A DNA stretch of 64,000 nucleotides from Planctomycetaceae bacterium (GTDB lineage Bacteria; Planctomycetota; Planctomycetia; Planctomycetales; Planctomycetaceae): NCBI GenBank assembly GCA_020638955.1, contig JACKHO010000003.1, positions 1 to 64,000 on the forward strand. The letters are read 5' to 3'. The stretch's first letter is position 1; each line of letters starts with the position of its first letter. This document shows positions 53,960 through 62,014 of this stretch, piece by piece. The position numbers and the translations under genes are program-made. The notes below the pieces were generated by a model. The model was not told the DNA's origin. It worked only from the letters and a program-made list of their open reading frames with translations, and did no database searches.

Positions 53960-54007
53960 TTCCCAAGCTGAAGGCCGTGGGTTCGAACCCCATCACCCGC
54001 TCTTCGT
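53960..54007. repeat. attR core, 48-bp direct repeat with tRNA-Gly 3' fragment
   Basis: This is the exact copy of 40383-40430. It holds only the 3' half of tRNA-Gly (from the anticodon loop), the part displaced when the element entered. The bases outside it are chromosome. Confidence 0.95.
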
Positions 54008-54009
54008 TA

Positions 54010-54043
54010 GCCTCGTTGTCTCCGGCAGACAACGAGGCTTTTT
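54010..54043 (+). terminator. Original chromosomal tRNA-Gly terminator
   Basis: Stem GCCTCGTTGTC (54010-54020) pairs with GACAACGAGGC (54028-54038), followed by TTTTT. It is the chromosome's own terminator of the tRNA, now orphaned 13.6 kb away. Confidence 0.8.
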
Positions 54044-54279
54044 CGCATGCGTGACGACCGATGGGTCGACCCTGGTCGCAGGCTATTGCCGAAGTATTGC
54101 CGGGACTGGGACTTGATCCCGTCGAGCAGGATGCCATCCCCTCAATTGCACCCGTCGTTCACGGCCTCGCGGCACAGGTCCGAGGGTAGATTCTGGATTG
54201 AGTGAAACGGACCCGTTTGAACCGAGACGACGTCCTGGCACCGATTGACGCGGCGGTGAACATGATTTCACTGGCGACA

Positions 54280-55473
54280 TCACTCCTCAATCATCGCATC
54301 CAAGTCATCCAGTGATACCTTCAGCACTTCCATGGTTTGCTTGGCGCCTGAGAAGGCGATGAGGAGTTGGTTGTCTTGCTCGATGACGTGGGGATAGTCG
54401 ATGTGGCGGTCGCCGATGAGTTTGAAGAGGTGTGTGTAGACTAGCCCGTCACGGCTGACGGCGAGGGTGAGTGGGTCGCGGCGTTTGGGGTTGGCGTTGG
54501 AGACGAGGACGAAGTAGCCGCGTGAGGTTCGCAAGGCGAAAAACTTGCTGGTGGCGTCGGGGAAATTGGTTTTGACAATCGGACTCCATGTCTGGCCGTT
54601 GTCGGTGGAGAATGTCCGCAGCAGGCAGCCGGAGCGGCCGTTGTCACGAATAAGGCCGACAATGTTTTTCCCATCGGGGAGGACGTACCAGTACGGTTCT
54701 TCCGGTCGGCCTTCCCCGTCGTAGCTGGCCAGCGGCCTGATGGTCCAATCGTTGAACGATTTCACACCACCAATCATGACCGACACCTGCCGCAAGTGGT
54801 CGCGGCGGGTCATCATGTATTCACCGGAAGGGAGTTGCTTGGGGGGGAAGTTGTTGAGTGAGTCATCCAGCACGGTGCCATGCGCTTCCCATGTGCGTTT
54901 CGCTTTGTTCCAGCGAAACGCCTCCAGGCTTAATCCCTTGCCGGGATAACCAGGGGCCTGGAAATGGCTCGCCAGTGCCAGCAGTTCTCCATCACGTACC
55001 CATAGCCCCCGGGCAATCCAGCCAAAGCCTTCAATGCGAGGCGGCCCCGAGAGATCGGCCGGCTTGCACCATTGGAGACCATCTTGGCTCGTCGCAAATG
55101 ACACCCTCGTTCCGGCCTGATCATGTCCCGGAACGATGTTTCGATGTCGTTCCGGTGAAACTTCCGCGACACGTTTGCCGGGACCATCACTCCACATCGC
55201 CCAGTGCTTGCCGTCAAAGAATGCCAGATACGCATGTTGATGCACCCAGTCCCCGCCGCGGTCACGGACATCACTGATAACGGCGTGTTGTGAAGGCACA
55301 AGAGGCAACTGGGCGAAGTCAATTTTCCCGGGATCATTCGGAACCCAGTCTCCGGCCAGCATGACGGGAGACGCAGGGTTCGTCACCAGATGCGGCGGGA
55401 CGTCATCGGCCCATGTTACATGCCCATTCAGCAGGACGATCACGCAGGTGAAGACAGACTCAATTCTAAACAT
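54280..55473 (-). CDS. Exported sialidase-like (BNR) protein
   Basis: The 397-residue protein has a signal peptide (cleavage near TWADD) and a six-bladed sialidase-type propeller. Asp-box-like motifs are SQDGLQW, STDNGQTWSP and SRDGLVYTHL. Sialidase homologues in planctomycetes often act on other sugars or lack activity, so the substrate is open. It lies just outside the element's right end. Confidence 0.82.
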   Translation of the reverse strand: MFRIESVFTCVIVLLNGHVTWADDVPPHLVTNPASPVMLAGDWVPNDPGKIDFAQLPLVPSQHAVISDVRDRGGDWVHQHAYLAFFDGKHWAMWSDGPGKRVAEVSPERHRNIVPGHDQAGTRVSFATSQDGLQWCKPADLSGPPRIEGFGWIARGLWVRDGELLALASHFQAPGYPGKGLSLEAFRWNKAKRTWEAHGTVLDDSLNNFPPKQLPSGEYMMTRRDHLRQVSVMIGGVKSFNDWTIRPLASYDGEGRPEEPYWYVLPDGKNIVGLIRDNGRSGCLLRTFSTDNGQTWSPIVKTNFPDATSKFFALRTSRGYFVLVSNANPKRRDPLTLAVSRDGLVYTHLFKLIGDRHIDYPHVIEQDNQLLIAFSGAKQTMEVLKVSLDDLDAMIEE

Positions 55474-55583
55474 GGGGCTTCAATCAGCTGGGACGATGTA
55501 ACACCGGCATGATTGTAACGAATCTGGGCCGCGAGGTTGTCGTTGGGAATCCCGTCAGTATTTTGACGGGACGCAGTTGGCTC

Positions 55584-56021
55584 TTAGCGACTCGCTACCG
55601 ATGTTGCGCGGTCCGCATCGCGATACGGTTCAATCCAGTCGACCAGTTCGTCTGCCGAGCGGCTTCCCGTGATCCCTGTTTGGAACGAACCATCGACGAA
55701 CAGTAACGTGCGTGGAATACTGCTCACGCCATAGTGACGGGCGAGTTCAGGTTTCTTGTCGACATCGATTTCCACAATCGACACGCCTGCCAAATGTCGC
55801 CCCTTCAGCTGTGCCAGTTCATGATGCATGGCACGACAGGGGGGACACCAATCTGCGCCGAATTTGACAACAACCACTCCGGGATGCTCAATGACCCGCG
55901 CGACAAACCATTCGTCATCGGGCGGAGTCTGCATTCGCTGGTACTGATACCCACCAAACGCAATGGCCAGCAGTAGCCCAAATGCGGCCGCAAGGGGTTT
56001 CCAAGAATTGTCTTCACTCAT
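55584..56021 (-). CDS. Membrane-anchored thioredoxin
   Basis: The 145-residue protein has an N-terminal anchor (about residues 8-25) and a thioredoxin fold with active site WCPPC, cis-proline in SIPRTLLF. CPPC differs from the CGPC of classical thioredoxin. It probably acts in the periplasm on protein disulfides, and may serve envelope proteins such as the Cys-rich wall protein (inference only). Start ATG 56021 fits the anchor; the longer frame is not supported. Confidence 0.88.
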   Translation of the reverse strand: MSEDNSWKPLAAAFGLLLAIAFGGYQYQRMQTPPDDEWFVARVIEHPGVVVVKFGADWCPPCRAMHHELAQLKGRHLAGVSIVEIDVDKKPELARHYGVSSIPRTLLFVDGSFQTGITGSRSADELVDWIEPYRDADRATSVASR

Positions 56022-56195
56022 AGATTTACGGTCCGGTATCTGAGATTCACGCTGATGACGTTTCAACCGTAGAACATGGGTGATGAGTGAAAGCTGTAAC
56101 CTAAGTGCGCGGTACCGGAGTGAAGTGAATGCCTTCGGGAAAACCGCTACGTCTGGAAAATTCGGACCAGCGAGCGTCTTCAATCGCTGTTGCTC

Positions 56196-56789
56196 TCACT
56201 CCGCCGTGACAACAATGTCGAATGCACCTGCATTGAGCACATGCTCGAAATACCATGCCTCTGCGCGGCACCACATGTCGATTTCCGCCTCGCTGTTCTC
56301 ACCACGGTCATGGACGCGCTGGCGACATGTTTCCTGATTGGTCGACACCAGGATGGTGACGTCATACAGGTCCCGCAGTTCTGGACGGCAGGTGTAGACT
56401 CCTTCGACAATCAGAAGTTTCTCGACAGTGATTTCTGACAGCGACTGGGCCGGGCGGTCGTGCTTCCAGTCGAACTTGCGGAATGCCGCCCGTCTGTCAT
56501 CACGCAACGCCTGGAGCACTTTTCGCATTTGTCGCCAGTCAAACAGTCGTTCGTATCCGGCCTGCGGTGAGAGGGCAAATCGAGCCTCGTTCGGCATCGC
56601 CGCGTAGAAGTCATCACCCTGAAGAATGGTCCCGCCAAGTTCGCTGGCGATTTGCCGAGCCAGCGTCGATTTCCCCGCCCCGCCACGTCCATCAACGGCG
56701 ATGAGGAATGGCAAACGCGAAGCCTGGTCGAGCAGCCGCTCGACGAATTCGATTGCGGTGCGATTCAGCTGACCAATTCCATTTCGCAT
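56196..56789 (-). CDS. Uridine kinase-like P-loop kinase
   Basis: The 197-residue protein has Walker A GRGGAGKST (34-42), an acidic segment LQGDDFYA like the nucleoside-binding loop of uridine/pantothenate kinases, and KLLIVEGVYTCRPEL. It probably phosphorylates a nucleoside or small alcohol. Its start overlaps the next gene's stop by 25 bases, which implies one transcript. Confidence 0.85.
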   Translation of the reverse strand: MRNGIGQLNRTAIEFVERLLDQASRLPFLIAVDGRGGAGKSTLARQIASELGGTILQGDDFYAAMPNEARFALSPQAGYERLFDWRQMRKVLQALRDDRRAAFRKFDWKHDRPAQSLSEITVEKLLIVEGVYTCRPELRDLYDVTILVSTNQETCRQRVHDRGENSEAEIDMWCRAEAWYFEHVLNAGAFDIVVTAE

Positions 56790-57187
56790 TCTGCTGGTTG
56801 GCCCGGCTGTTCCTCTTTGAGGGCGGCATACATCGCCATTGTGATGTTGTACTGCCGTAGCAAAGACTCAAGGCTCGCCATCCGACGGTAGTAGAGGAAC
56901 GGTACTTGAACCGACGTGAGAATGGCCGCCCCCGTAACTATTAGGCCGTAGGGGGGCCTTCCCGGCGGACTTGCATAGCCAGTCCACATCCACAATCCTG
57001 CCCACCCAAGCCCCCATCCGAGCAGAACCAGGTGAAACCGCCATGTCGCACTGAGGACATGCTTGGTCAGACTCGCGTGCAAGTCATTTTGCTTCGACTC
57101 AGAAAACCCGAGGGTTGCCAGCGATTTCAATTCTTCAACGAATGCCTGGCGAACTTTCTCAGGCAGTGCGGGAGATGGAGTTGTCAT
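56765..57187 (-). CDS. Small membrane protein, two helices
   Basis: The 140-residue protein has a helical N-terminal half (about 1-45), two membrane helices (about 50-70 and 82-100) and a C-terminal helix. The plan resembles small two-helix membrane proteins of unknown role. The 3' end overlaps the kinase start by 25 bases. Confidence 0.65.
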   Translation of the reverse strand: MTTPSPALPEKVRQAFVEELKSLATLGFSESKQNDLHASLTKHVLSATWRFHLVLLGWGLGWAGLWMWTGYASPPGRPPYGLIVTGAAILTSVQVPFLYYRRMASLESLLRQYNITMAMYAALKEEQPGQPAECEMELVS

Positions 57188-57275
57188 GGACTGCCCTTAA
57201 AAAAGAATGTAGTCGTCAGCTAGCGGTAACAATGAATCATTGTCGGCGGACCTTGAACAAGTCAATTGAATTCTT

Positions 57276-57959
57276 TCACAATCGCTCAAGCACAGGTTCG
57301 ACCGGAATTCCAATGTGCAGCACATGGAATTCGCCGACGTACTTCTTCGCCTGGGGAACAACCAATCCCGGCTTGGCTGCGAAGAATGTCATCGTGAGTT
57401 GTGCTTCGATGGCGACCCCGAGTGGTTCACCGGTGTCGCAATCCAGTCCTGAGGGAATATCAACTGCGAGCCGCTGGCCCGGTGAGGTGTTCATCGCGTT
57501 GATTACCGCGGCAAATGAGGCAGTCACTGCGCCGTGTACACCGGTTCCGAGAAGGGCGTCCACAATCCAGTCGGCCTCTCCGAGGCACCGTTTCGTCTCG
57601 ATGGCAATTTCTTCCGGGGAATACGTCATGTCGACGATTGTTATCGGAATACCGAACTGAACGGCAATTTCGTAGTTTGTTCTTGCATCTCCCGACAGTG
57701 ACTGTGGATCAGCGAACAGAATGAGTCGTGCCTCAATTCCAGCCAAATGCAAGTGACGGGCAATAACGAAACCATCACCACCGTTGTTCCCCTTGCCGCA
57801 ACAAATGACGACCGGCCCGCGAGGATTCTGCTGCAGCAACAGTTCAGCACATCCCCGCCCGGCATTCTCCATTAGCACGACACCCGGTACCCGAAACTCG
57901 TCGATGGCAATTTGATCGACACGGCGAATTTGTTGTCTGGTGAGAGTGAGTTGAGACAT
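57276..57959 (-). CDS. nnrE: NAD(P)H-hydrate epimerase
   Basis: This enzyme repairs hydrated NAD(P)H by epimerising the R form. The 227-residue protein matches the YjeF N-terminal domain, with GKGNNGGDGFVIARHL (about 55-70) and AVDIPSGLDCDTGEP (about 165-179). The ADP-dependent dehydratase domain often fused to it is absent. Two small genes follow on the same strand. Confidence 0.92.
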   Translation of the reverse strand: MSQLTLTRQQIRRVDQIAIDEFRVPGVVLMENAGRGCAELLLQQNPRGPVVICCGKGNNGGDGFVIARHLHLAGIEARLILFADPQSLSGDARTNYEIAVQFGIPITIVDMTYSPEEIAIETKRCLGEADWIVDALLGTGVHGAVTASFAAVINAMNTSPGQRLAVDIPSGLDCDTGEPLGVAIEAQLTMTFFAAKPGLVVPQAKKYVGEFHVLHIGIPVEPVLERL

Positions 57960-58248
57960 GGAAACGAGAGTCTACGTGAAGTGACGTTTGCGCGGTTGCA
58001 GAGGTTGGCAGAGCAAAGGGCGAACTGAGTGGACATGAATGGGCGCAGGCTTCTTGCTGTTGCGTACTGCATCATACGGAAGAATCCATCAATTGTGAGT
58101 GGCACACCCTTGAATCAATGGAAACAAATTCGAAACAGTGTTCCGCCACAGTTCATGCGGCGAATTGCGACCCACGATCGACTGACTATCATTTCCGTGT
58201 GGGATAAACGGTATGTCACCGCATCCCAGTTCTCCTGCGAGAAGCGAA

Positions 58249-59025
58249 ATGAAACATGCACTCGTCGTGGTTCTTTTTGTTGTCGGCTTCGTCGGTGCCG
58301 TGGGCATGTTTCGATATGGGGACTCGTTTGTCGCTTATTACGAGCTTGTAAACCCGGAACACAATTCAGGCGAGTCTCAAGTTTATGGGAGTGGAATCCT
58401 GAATATGGCGTTGTCAGCCATGTTGCTCCTTGCGACGGCAGCTGCAATTTCTTTTCGACTGTTCAGCGGGACCATCAACCCAAAGTACAATTTGTTTGGA
58501 CGTGGGGCAGGAGTGGTGCTGGCACTGGGAGCTTGCTGTCTGTTCTATGCCGGATTCGGGACCATCAACCGTATACGGCAAATGGCCACCTTTTCTGTTC
58601 CGCCCTCGGCTCCAAGTTTTGACCAATTCATTCAATCGACACGGCAGACTCTTGCTACTGGTTCTGGAATCTTGATCATTGCGACGATGCTCTTGCTGGT
58701 GCTGGCAATCCTCGAATGGCGAGCGAATGAGACTCACAGACCGAAACGCCTCTGGAAAATACTTTCCGTCATCTGCCTCCTACCGATGTTTCTGGCTCCA
58801 ATTCTGCTGTGCATGATGCTTTTGGCTGTAGATGAGATTGCTCAGACTTGTGCATTGGGGCACGAAAGGCTGATGAGAGATTACATCGTGAACCAGATTT
58901 GCATCGTTCTGATTTGTGTGTGTTGCCTGTATACGAGCTTCTTCTTCGTCGGGCTGATACAAGTGGTCGCGTATCTCATCAAAGCAGCGCCGGTTCAAGG
59001 TGAAGTGAGAGATTCTTCTACTTGA
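58249..59025 (+). CDS. Integral membrane protein, hypothetical
   Basis: The 258-residue protein has about six hydrophobic helices (near 3-22, 48-70, 85-104, 135-158, 175-200, 222-245) and short loops. No transporter or enzyme motif found. GAGAAG precedes ATG 58249; ATG 58213 would add 12 residues without a hydrophobic start. Function unknown. Confidence 0.6.
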   Translation: MKHALVVVLFVVGFVGAVGMFRYGDSFVAYYELVNPEHNSGESQVYGSGILNMALSAMLLLATAAAISFRLFSGTINPKYNLFGRGAGVVLALGACCLFYAGFGTINRIRQMATFSVPPSAPSFDQFIQSTRQTLATGSGILIIATMLLLVLAILEWRANETHRPKRLWKILSVICLLPMFLAPILLCMMLLAVDEIAQTCALGHERLMRDYIVNQICIVLICVCCLYTSFFFVGLIQVVAYLIKAAPVQGEVRDSST

Positions 59026-59262
59026 CTGGACGGCGAACATCTTGACCAGGCGCTTCAGATTCTGAGGCGACAACCTGGCAAGGCCTGAAGAGTATCGAAA
59101 AGATTTGGCGCCATGCTTCGCGAGACTGGACTCCCGGAGCCGATTTGAGTGAATCTCAATTGGGGGGCACGTGATCCGAATCAGGCGGAACACCAGCACG
59201 ATTCAAGAGTGACGTGGAAGCCTCCAGGGAAGCACAGTGGCCATAGGGTTCGCGCAAAGAAA

Positions 59263-59293
59263 AACGCCATAAGCCGTTGTGGCTTATGGCGTT
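59263..59293 (-). terminator. Terminator of tRNA-Ala
   Basis: A perfect 13-bp stem (AACGCCATAAGCC / GGCTTATGGCGTT, 5-base loop) is followed on the minus strand by TTTTCTTT. It begins 6 bases after the tRNA 3' end. Confidence 0.9.
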
Positions 59294-59298
59294 AAAAG

Positions 59299-59371
<73 letters not shown>

Positions 59372-59547
59372 GGGTTCGAAGCAAAGGGTATGCGATGAAC
59401 GCGTGATGTCAAGCTCGACTGGCTTGGACTTGTAACTTGAATCATAGCGGGAGCATTCGTCGATTTTGCTCTTTCTTTTCCCGGTCGCCCCGGAACGTTA
59501 TTCTGAATGTCTCAGCGAGGTTTCGGGAAAGCTGATGGGAGGGCACG

Positions 59548-60867
59548 TTGGCGGCGAAAGAGACACATTTGCCTCAGGGCGTTCTGCGTGCTGTTGTCAT
59601 CAGCCAAATGCTGTTCATGGCGGGGCATTCGCTGACATCCGGCGGGTTTCTCAATTACATGTTTTTTCAGTTTGCTCCTTCCGCGTTTGCAGTGGCTCTG
59701 TTGGCAACGCTGCCTGACGCCGCTGGGATGCTGGGCCTCGCGACCCGCTGGCTCAGCAGGTACTGCGGTGGCCGCAAACGATTGTGGCTCATCTCATTTC
59801 TCGTTGCCCGGCTGACGTCACTACTCATTCCTGCGGCACTTATTTGGCGAGAGGACGTTCCTTTCGTTTCTGCTCAGGTATTCATTCTGATTTGTGTGGG
59901 CATTTGGCACACGTGTCAGGCAGTAAGTTTTCTCGCGTACCTGTCTTGGATTTCGGCACTCGTAAAAGACAATCGCTGGGGGCATTTGTTTGCCGCTCAG
60001 GGAGTTGCCGGACTCGTCGTGCGATTAATCATTCCCACGCTGATTGCCCTGTGGCGCGAAAACATTATTAAGAAGACGTCGCCCGAATGGGAAGTGGTCA
60101 GCTATGCTGTCATCTTCGTGTTGGGGAGCGGCCTTTGCGTGCTCTCGATGGTACCGCTCCTGAGCTTGCCCGAGGCCGAAACGCCCGAGGACAGCGAAAA
60201 ACCACAAAGCATCGTTCCATTTGGCAAACGGTTGTGGGGAGTACTCCGGGACACAAAATACCGTCGGCTACTAGCTCACTGGTGGTGGCTGTCGCTGTTT
60301 CAGGGACTGACTCAGGCGATTCTCTGGAAGTACCGCATCAACGTCCTGAACATTTCGCTGCCGACATTTCTCATGATGGATGCGGGCATGTTCCTGTTGC
60401 AAATCCCCATGAGTGTCTGGGCAGGACGCCTGTGTGACCGTGGCCGATTATGGCCTGCGTATGTGTGGAGCGTGGTTGGTGTTAGCTTCTCAATGCTGTT
60501 CTACGTGGCGGCCACGAAAGAAACGTGGTGGCTACTGGTCATTGGACATTTACTGTTTGGATTCTTCGGCATGGTGAATGTTTGTCTCAACACGGCCAGC
60601 CTGCGTCTTGCTCCCGGCGATGACAACCTGATGCAAATTTCCGTCCTGCGGCAGGTGGGCAGTGCGGTGGCGGCAGCCTCGGGTCTGCTCGCCGGATGGT
60701 GGCTTGATCGCTTCCTCCAATCAAATGAAGGCGTCGGCCTCGGTGCCGGATGCCGCATTCTCATGGTGCTCTCGTGGGCCGGTCGGCTGTTGGCAGTGAT
60801 GTGGTTGCTTCCCTTCCTGTGGAGAGGGGACCATGCTGGTGAAACGGAATCTGCGGGCGACAGATGA
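59548..60867 (+). CDS. MFS transporter
   Basis: The 439-residue protein has 12 predicted membrane helices in two halves with a cytoplasmic loop near 205-235. Start is TTG 59548, 5 bases after a strong GGGAGGG site. The substrate cannot be told from sequence. The next gene follows at 60964 on the same strand. Confidence 0.85.
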   Translation: MAAKETHLPQGVLRAVVISQMLFMAGHSLTSGGFLNYMFFQFAPSAFAVALLATLPDAAGMLGLATRWLSRYCGGRKRLWLISFLVARLTSLLIPAALIWREDVPFVSAQVFILICVGIWHTCQAVSFLAYLSWISALVKDNRWGHLFAAQGVAGLVVRLIIPTLIALWRENIIKKTSPEWEVVSYAVIFVLGSGLCVLSMVPLLSLPEAETPEDSEKPQSIVPFGKRLWGVLRDTKYRRLLAHWWWLSLFQGLTQAILWKYRINVLNISLPTFLMMDAGMFLLQIPMSVWAGRLCDRGRLWPAYVWSVVGVSFSMLFYVAATKETWWLLVIGHLLFGFFGMVNVCLNTASLRLAPGDDNLMQISVLRQVGSAVAAASGLLAGWWLDRFLQSNEGVGLGAGCRILMVLSWAGRLLAVMWLLPFLWRGDHAGETESAGDR

Positions 60868-60963
60868 GTTGTTTCCGGTCAAAAGTGTTCGTTTAGGTTG
60901 GCCAGGAGTTCGGCAATGGCGGTACAATTCAGCGGATTCCCCACTGCCAGATCTGGATTGCTC

Positions 60964-62013
60964 ATGCCGCGTTCAATCATCACTTTTGTTCTCGCGCTGC
61001 TGACCTTGCTTCCCGCTGTTGCGTCGGCACAGAACGAAGGGCCTCAGCCTCCGTTGCGCGATCCTTATCTCCTTACGGGGAGTCGGCTGCGGAACGCGTT
61101 TCGCCCGGTGGTTGAAACAGCACGCACCTGGACCGTTGAAATCCTCGACGAGAAAGGGCGCCGAGTCGCACAGGGAGTAATTGTCAGTTCGGACGGTGAA
61201 ATTCTCACGAAGGCCAGCGAGCTTCCAGAGCAGTTTCGTGTGCGTCTGAGCAATCGTCGCACGTTTGCGGGTGAGGTGCTGAAGAAGGAAGACGTCAATG
61301 ACCTGGCACTGGTGAAAATTGATCAGACAGACTTGCCGGTCGTTACGTGGCAGGAAACAGAGCTAACGGATGGTCAGTGGCTCATCACACCGGGAATTTC
61401 CGTGACGCCCGTGGCAGTCGGCGTGCTGGGGGTCCAGCCAAGGAAGGTTCCTCAATCGGTCCGTGGCGTGCTTGGAATTCAAATGGATGTGGGTGGGCCG
61501 CCTCGAATCATTGAGGTCTTCTCTGAAGGTGGCGCCCACGCAGCAGGAGTCCTCGTCGATGACGTTATTCTGAAAATCGACGGCAAGGAAATGGCTCATG
61601 CCCGCAATGTGGTGGAGACGGTGCAGAAGTACCGTCCTGGGGAAAAAATTGTGCTGAGTCTCGAACGAAAGGGGGAACCCATTGAAATCGAATCCACGCT
61701 GACGCACCCTTTCGGGCAACTGCTGTCCCGAATTGCCATGCAGAACCAACTCGGCGGCGAACTGAGTGACCGCCGTGATGATTTTCCACTCGTCTTCCAG
61801 CACGACTCGGTACTCCAACCACGTGATTGCGGTGGAATTGTCGTCGACCTCGATGGTCAGGCTGTGGGACTCAATATCGCGCGAGCCGGTCGTACGGAAA
61901 CGTATTCGCTGCCGGTAAAAGTCGTTAGGGAAATGCTGAAATCCATGCGGGAAACCTCGACGCCCGCAACGGGAACGTCTACTTCGACAACCAGCGACGA
62001 ACTCAATAAGTAG
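60964..62013 (+). CDS. Inactive trypsin-like/PDZ protein (DegP relative)
   Basis: The 349-residue protein has a signal peptide (cleavage after ASA, about residue 22), a trypsin-like first barrel, a PDZ domain (about 165-245) and then the second part of the protease fold. The catalytic residues are lost: the His site reads ILTKASEL (80-87), and the Ser site reads RDCGGIVV (287-294) with Cys for Ser and no GNSGG. Asp remains in DLALVKID (113-120). The PDZ lies between the Asp and Ser segments instead of after them. Probably a binding scaffold or chaperone. The next gene starts one base after its stop. Confidence 0.82.
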   Translation: MPRSIITFVLALLTLLPAVASAQNEGPQPPLRDPYLLTGSRLRNAFRPVVETARTWTVEILDEKGRRVAQGVIVSSDGEILTKASELPEQFRVRLSNRRTFAGEVLKKEDVNDLALVKIDQTDLPVVTWQETELTDGQWLITPGISVTPVAVGVLGVQPRKVPQSVRGVLGIQMDVGGPPRIIEVFSEGGAHAAGVLVDDVILKIDGKEMAHARNVVETVQKYRPGEKIVLSLERKGEPIEIESTLTHPFGQLLSRIAMQNQLGGELSDRRDDFPLVFQHDSVLQPRDCGGIVVDLDGQAVGLNIARAGRTETYSLPVKVVREMLKSMRETSTPATGTSTSTTSDELNK

Positions 62014-62014
62014 C

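Larger units (their letters stand above)
40383..54007. mobile_element. Integrated element at tRNA-Gly carrying type I RM defence
   Basis: The element lies between identical 48-bp repeats derived from the tRNA-Gly 3' half. It carries a tyrosine recombinase next to the tRNA end, an XRE regulator, a RepA-like ATPase, an Xis/AlpA-like gene, a hypothetical gene, and a five-gene restriction-modification operon; all recognised genes are on the minus strand. There are no phage structural or conjugation genes, so it is a satellite- or genomic-island-type element, perhaps able to replicate as a circle through the RepA-like protein. Confidence 0.92.

Noticed and set aside
53865..54137. Minus-strand gene across attR containing GFEPTAF
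   Set aside because: This peptide is the antisense of the tRNA T-arm. Upstream of the core it reads chromosomal tRNA-terminator antisense, so it is not a gene; only its downstream part matters, as the integrase tail.
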